Shown here: positions 48,201-54,200 of the stretch, in pieces | Layout: every line of letters starts with the position of its first letter | Numbering within the stretch: the stretch's first letter is position 1 | Assembly: GCA_026419785.1 (NCBI GenBank) | Contig: JAODTK010003265.1 | Span: forward strand, 107,143-171,142 | Source of the DNA: Sclerodactyla briareus | Lineage: Eukaryota; Echinodermata; Holothuroidea; Dendrochirotida; Sclerodactylidae | DNA length: 64,000 bases | Direction: 5' to 3' | The notes under the pieces: generated by a model | What the model was told of the DNA's origin: nothing | The model's database searches: none | The model's input: only the letters and a program-made list of their open reading frames with translations | Position numbers and translations under genes: made by a program

Positions 48201-51200
48201 GGGGAGATGCCCCTATATACTTCAGTAATTACAACTGACTAATGACTGGCAGTAGCTGAGAGGTTTGCTTGAGCTGTACTGTTCTCTAAGAATGAGTGGA
48301 GCGAGAATGGTTGCACTATAGACCCAGAATGCTAGCCATTCTCCTCATGATCAACTAGTGAACATGAGAAAATTGCATTTTCTCCACCATCGATTATTCC
48401 TGACCAGAGGAATCTATGCACATCATGACAGTGTGTTTTATATGGTGTGTTGCTGGTCTTGTTAGACGACAACTCAGCCTTATATGGCTGAAGGCAAGTC
48501 ATGCTTGGTATGGGCGGGTCTTCAATATTGAGTATAATACCTGTTCTTAATTGTTTTGTGGTCAGGTCAGCCTCGGTCACACTAAAATAAGTCTGATTAT
48601 GCTCCTTGAAACCCGGGAAAAATTGGGATGTGAGCGGCATACGATAGTGATAAAAATGTTAAATGAAGTTGCGTTATTGCAATTAGGTGTTGCAGCTGTG
48701 GAAGGCGCATAGCCAGCCTTCCAAGTCTGGGGGGGGGGGGGGAAATGCCTAAAAGCCTAATGCTGTTCCTTGTATTGGGAACTGAAATGCCCTTTACATT
48801 CTGGCAGAGAAAATCACTGAAGTGCTAATCCGAGACCCGGTTTTTAAAACAGGGAATTGTTCCCAAAAACAGAGTGGGTGTTTAGGTGTGCTACTATGCA
48901 CCAAATTGCATCTAGAAAAGCAAACATTTTCCAAAGGAGAGGAAGGATGCGTATTCTCGTGATTATTCAATTCATTCCACTTTATTACGGGTTGTAGTTT
49001 TCCATCTATCCAGTCTGTAAACATTTGCTTCAATTTGCTACTCCGCCTACATCATGTGATGGATCTGATATAACTCCAGGGGTTCATGAAATTTGAGCTC
49101 GAGGCACGATGTGCATGGGCCCTGGGGCCCATCATGGGGAATCATGCAAAATGCTTCTCCTCCTACAAATTTAGGGTACACCACTGCTGATAATCTATTT
49201 CACTTTACTCAACTTACCCCTATTGCACTTTGACACCCCCCACCCCGCGCCCATGGAAATCTGGCAACTTTTAGCAGTAGATCCGGCTGGCACCCTATCG
49301 CCCTTCTTATTTTGCCAGTGAAAGTTTAAGTTCCTGAGCATCTGGGCTAAGAATTTCATCGATTTTTCATCGCCGGAAATCACCCATTGCTTTCACAATC
49401 GACATTCCGATCTTGCTAGGAGCATTTTTCTTCCGACATCGTCTATCAGGAAGTTATCTGAGCGGTGACGTGCTATTGGTGTGGATTTATTTTCTCCCGC
49501 TCGATTCACGTTTTGGGTAAGGCCATATTTAGCCTAGGCTGCCCGACACAATAGGGTTGGCATGGATTCCCCGTAGGCCTAACACACACGGGTGTGTGGG
49601 CTCCTATTGTGTTAGGATCAGTAGGGCTGGACTGTTGTCCGGGTGCGGTCCCTTGCTGAGCCCCCCCCTCCCTCCCTCCCCTCCCTTCCTTGGGTTTTCC
49701 CCTTCCCTCCCTGCCCCTATTCCCGGGGGGGGGGCTGTGTCTCCCGCGCGCGGGGGCGCTAGGGACTGTTACGCAAGAAGGGTGAGAGCGGGGGAATGGG
49801 GGATACGTTGTTCGGAACTGGTTGGGAGTTAAGTTACATCGTCTTTTCGTGGTCGTGACGGCCGAATTACTTATTTTGATAGTATTATTATGCATACACT
49901 ACGGCTTATGGAATTTTCGCATGTCATGGTCGGAGTAGTGATTCCTTCTTGTGATATTGCTTTTGGTATACCGTTCGTTATCAGCTGCTGGTTTGTAGTT
50001 CGTTATTCTTATACTCCAATACACTCGTACTATGACATTTCGCTTATTCATGTCGGAGTGATTCCATATTTGTGATATGATACGGCCCGAATGATTTGGA
50101 TTTTGTATAGTCTATACAGCAATACACTGTATGTAGAATATCGAATATCAGGTCGGAAATGATTGTCCTATCGGGATATCACTATGTTATACGTTCGTAT
50201 CGGCGTGATGTTATGTATTTTGTAAAATCTTATACTGCATTTGTATACACTCGTATATGAAATATCATTTTTCATTTTTGATGGTTCCGTTCGTTATCGA
50301 GCTGATGTTTTGTATTTTGTATAATCTTATACTGCAGTACCCTCGTATTATGACATATCAGATATCATGTCAATGATTCCTATTTGTGATATTGTTATGT
50401 ATATCGTTCGGGAGGAGGTAGATCTTTTCCTGTAATTGGTATTTCCTAGCGGATGCATAGTATGATTTTGGATAATCTTTTATTACTGCAATACACTCGT
50501 ATTATGACTTTTCACATTTCATGTCGGAAGTGATTCCTATTTGTGATCTTGTTATTGTATATCGTTCGGAGGAGGTATACTCCTGACGGATATTTACGTA
50601 GCGGGGACTTTCCTCAGGTCCCGTACCTGAGGAAAGTGTTGGTCGGCTACCGGACCTTCCGGCATTCGCTACCTGGGACAGAGGAACGCTGTGTGAGGCG
50701 CGCTGTCTACGAAGACTACATACCGACGGCAGAGAAGACCCAGTGAGATGGGGGCGCTCGAAGAAGAGGACGTTCCCGAGCTTGGCCCATTCCCGGGGCC
50801 CGTGGGCAGGTGCTCGTTACCACCGTAAGTCCCACAGGCATAGAGCTCTGGTCAGCATGACCCTTAAAGCCGGCGGTGGGAGGGCGAGGTGGCTCGTCTC
50901 GACGTTCGAGGAGCCGCTCTGCTGGTTCCTCCCTCGGCGCCGGACCCGAACGGGGTGTCGGTACACCTAGGACCGGTCCGGAGGTCTCGACAGGGAGGTC
51001 GGGGCCGGACCAGGCGGGGCGGGCCGAGGTGGCGCGTCTTTTGCTGGTCCAGGCTCGACTGGTAAGGTCGGCGACGGCCCTGCCGGGTCCGAGGGGTGTT
51101 GTCGTTACACCCCTCGGGATGGCGGGGGTCCCGACAGGCCCAGCCAGGGTCCGATCGGGGTGTGGTGACACCTCGAACGGCCACGGAGGCCGGAGGGTCC

Positions 51201-54200
51201 CGACGAGTGCGTCGGGGACAGGTCCCGCGGGCCGCGGATCCAGCGGCGGACGGCTTCAGGCATCAGACCAGCGCCAGGGGGAACAGGGATCCAGGGGGAC
51301 AAGGGAGCGCCTGCAAAGCCCGACAGGCACAGCCTACACGTCTATATCTCCCCAGGAAGTTCTCTGCTCGGATTCGGGATAGCGGCTAGGCAGAGTAGTT
51401 TACATTGGATAGCCAAGCGGCGAGCCCTGCGGGGCGAGGTTTCAAACCAGTTTCGCCGGGGTTTTCAGACAGTTTAGACGGCCGACGTTCCGGGCCCGTA
51501 CGGCTTGACACTCCTGGACCCTCCCGGCCGCCTCGTAGGGGAGGTTAGGCCGGCGAGGCCCCCAGGAACTCAGCTGTTGGGTTTCCGGGCAAGAGGGGAG
51601 GAAGATGACAAGACGCTCCCCGATCCGAGTCTCTCGGGAGCGTCTCGGGAGTACGAGGCAGTCCGTCCGAAACAGACCAGTAGCGCCGGGATAGTCTCTC
51701 TTGTCAGCCATTGCGACTCAAGTGGAGCAGTGTGTTCTACATCCAGGAGCGGCGAGGTTATTACCCGCCGGTAGTCATCGCGGGTCGGATGGACAGCAGT
51801 CCTTGTTAGTGGGCCGTTGATCCCCGATCAACCTAGAGCGAGAAGACTTAGGTGGCGGTCTCTTTTTTCGGCGAGGGAGACGTTGTTAAGTTCCCGCATC
51901 GAAAGAGGACTGTTCCGGGTCCTCTCCGAATAGTACTACGTTCGGGACAGACTTCGCTACGCTATCGCTATTCAAGTGGACTCTATCGCCGTTTCTGTTT
52001 TTGGTCCGGTGGCCCTCATCATCCATGGCCAGTCTGTCAGACTTGAGCGCGGTTGACTTAAGGCCGCTACGGAGAGCGCACAGGCCTGGTACCAGGCCCG
52101 TTCGGTAAGAGTTGCCTTCTATTTCGAAGAAGTGCGCTAGCGGGACTGAAAAATAAGTCCCTGAAGGGAGCCCACTTGGAAGGAGTCTTCACCAAAGGTC
52201 TAGTCAGGACCGTATAAGGCATCCTCGCCTCAGACTAGGGAATGCCGCTCGGGTCAACGGCGGGGTTTGCTGCGGCGCCCAGGAGCGCCACCCCAGCCAG
52301 AGTCGGATCTCTTAAAGGAAATCAGCGGGCTCGCGGAGGCCAATTGGTGCTGGAAGACACGACTTGGGTTCGCAGGCGAATGGACACCTATCTAGCCTGC
52401 CCCCCCCCCCCCCCGGGAGGAAGGCCCACCGGGGCAGAGCCTTGCAGCTCCCTTCTAGCGAACAGTACAGCCGATGCCAGGCGAGGACCAGGGCCGTTAT
52501 CCGGCAGCGGTCGGCTTCCAAGCGTACTGCTTCCGTGTGAGAGACTAGCAGTTCGCTACCTTCCCTCGGGTTCTTACCAGGCCCACTCTCGCTCACCTCC
52601 GTAGCCGAGAATCTAGAGGGCTCGTCTACATAGACAGCTTACTGAAGATAGGGGGGCCCTCAACGACTGGAAACGGCCGGCATAAATGCCGGAGTTGGGC
52701 GGGTCGGGCTACGTCTCGCCTTGTAGCCTACTTGACCTAGTAGCCAGTCTCGCAGACGTCTGTTCTCTTCCGAGTAAGGGTCTCGTCCGCTCTTCTCGTG
52801 GACCCTAATACTTCTTTGGCGCAGTTATTACCTTCACGTCGCACGCGCTTTCCCCGAGGCCAGCACATTCGCTCGATCATTAGAACCCGACCTGTCCGCT
52901 GAGGGGCAGAACCATACGGCCCATTTACGGAGCATCCGGCTCACCCCGAGGTAGCGGTGCTCCCTCTGCCAGCCGTCCTCTGCCGTCTACTCCGTGGACC
53001 CAATGGCTACTTCGATTGCCAGTCATCACCTTCACGTCGAACGCGCTTCCCCGAAGCCAGGGGGGCATTGTTCGTGTGTTCGCATAGACCCGCCTGTCCC
53101 CTGAGATACAGAACCACGCCCGCTGACGGAGCAGCCGGGGCTCTCAACCGAGGTAGCCGTGCTCTCTGTAGACGCCTCTGCCGTCTACTCCGTGGACCCC
53201 TGGCTTTATCCACCAGTCATCACCTTCACGTCGGACGCGTGTTTCCTGAAGTCAGCACGTTCGCTCGACGACCCGCACCGTTCGATGAGGACAGAACCGT
53301 GGACCATTACGGAGCAACCGGCTTACCCCGAGGTAGCCGTGCTCCATAAAGCCGGCCCTGTTACAGAACTGGGCTAGGCCGGACCCCGCCGACAGCGGAG
53401 TGCCACGGTGGTTGTGGGGCGTTCCGTGTTCCTAGCCGGCACTTGTCTCACTAAGACTCCATAGCGGGTCTGGCCTTCAGGACCTGGGAACCGTCTCTCA
53501 CCGGCCTTCCCGAACCGGTCTGCCTCCGGAGGCCGGGGAGTAGGTCTCTCCAGAGCCCGTGACTCGTCTCTGGGTTTCGGTCCTCTCGAGCCGTTTTTGT
53601 TGACCTCTTCCGACCCTCCCGGGCTTGGTCGACTTCTTCGGGCCCTCCTTCCTGATTTAGATGTGCTCTCCCGAGCGCGATGGTCGGCCGTCCCGGTTTT
53701 CCAGTAATTTTTTGTGAATTCGGTCATAATGATGGTCTAACGCCATACCTTCGGGGTGTTCAGATTTTTTTGTTCCAAGGTCCCGCTTGGGCCCAAGGGC
53801 CCATATGAAATTTCACACAGTGGTACTCCTCCCACAAGTTTCCATTGATTTTCTTTCTTAAAAGTTACATGTATGCTCCCTTGGGTATTGGTCCTGGGGG
53901 GGTGTTTGCAAACTTTGGCCCTCAAGCGCAATGTGGGGCCCTTAGGGCCCCCCATAATGTGGAATGGCCTATGGCCCCCATAATGTGGAAATCATCAAAT
54001 GCTCTTCCCGACAAATTTTTTGATGCGCACAGGTCGTGAGGATGTTTAGTTATAAGGATGGTCTAGATATCTTTTCCATGAATATCTGAATTTGAGCCCC
54101 ATGTGGGCCCATCAATTTGCATCAGGCAAAATGCTTCTCCTCTTACAATGGTTAGTGCAACGTGCTGATGTTCGATCATAATGATGTTAATAGCTGTGTC

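Larger units (their letters stand above)
50581..53745. other. GC- and CpG-rich island of unknown identity
   Basis: About 3.1 kb of sequence with abrupt GC enrichment and abundant CG dinucleotides, bounded by AT-rich sequence on both sides and lying inside the last CWF19L2 intron. Frames are numerous on both strands (up to 168 codons at 50876-51382, rich in Arg/Ser/Gly), as expected from high GC. One frame includes SSRRSRSRSAGSS. No RT, integrase, transposase, rRNA or other conserved motif could be named. A gag-like or non-coding retroelement segment is possible but unproven. Confidence 0.6.

Noticed and set aside
50716..51389. GC-rich overlapping ORFs on both strands (up to 168 codons)
   Set aside because: High GC makes stop codons rare, overlapping frames on both strands are equally long, and no conserved motif was seen. 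The region is reported as an unexplained island instead.
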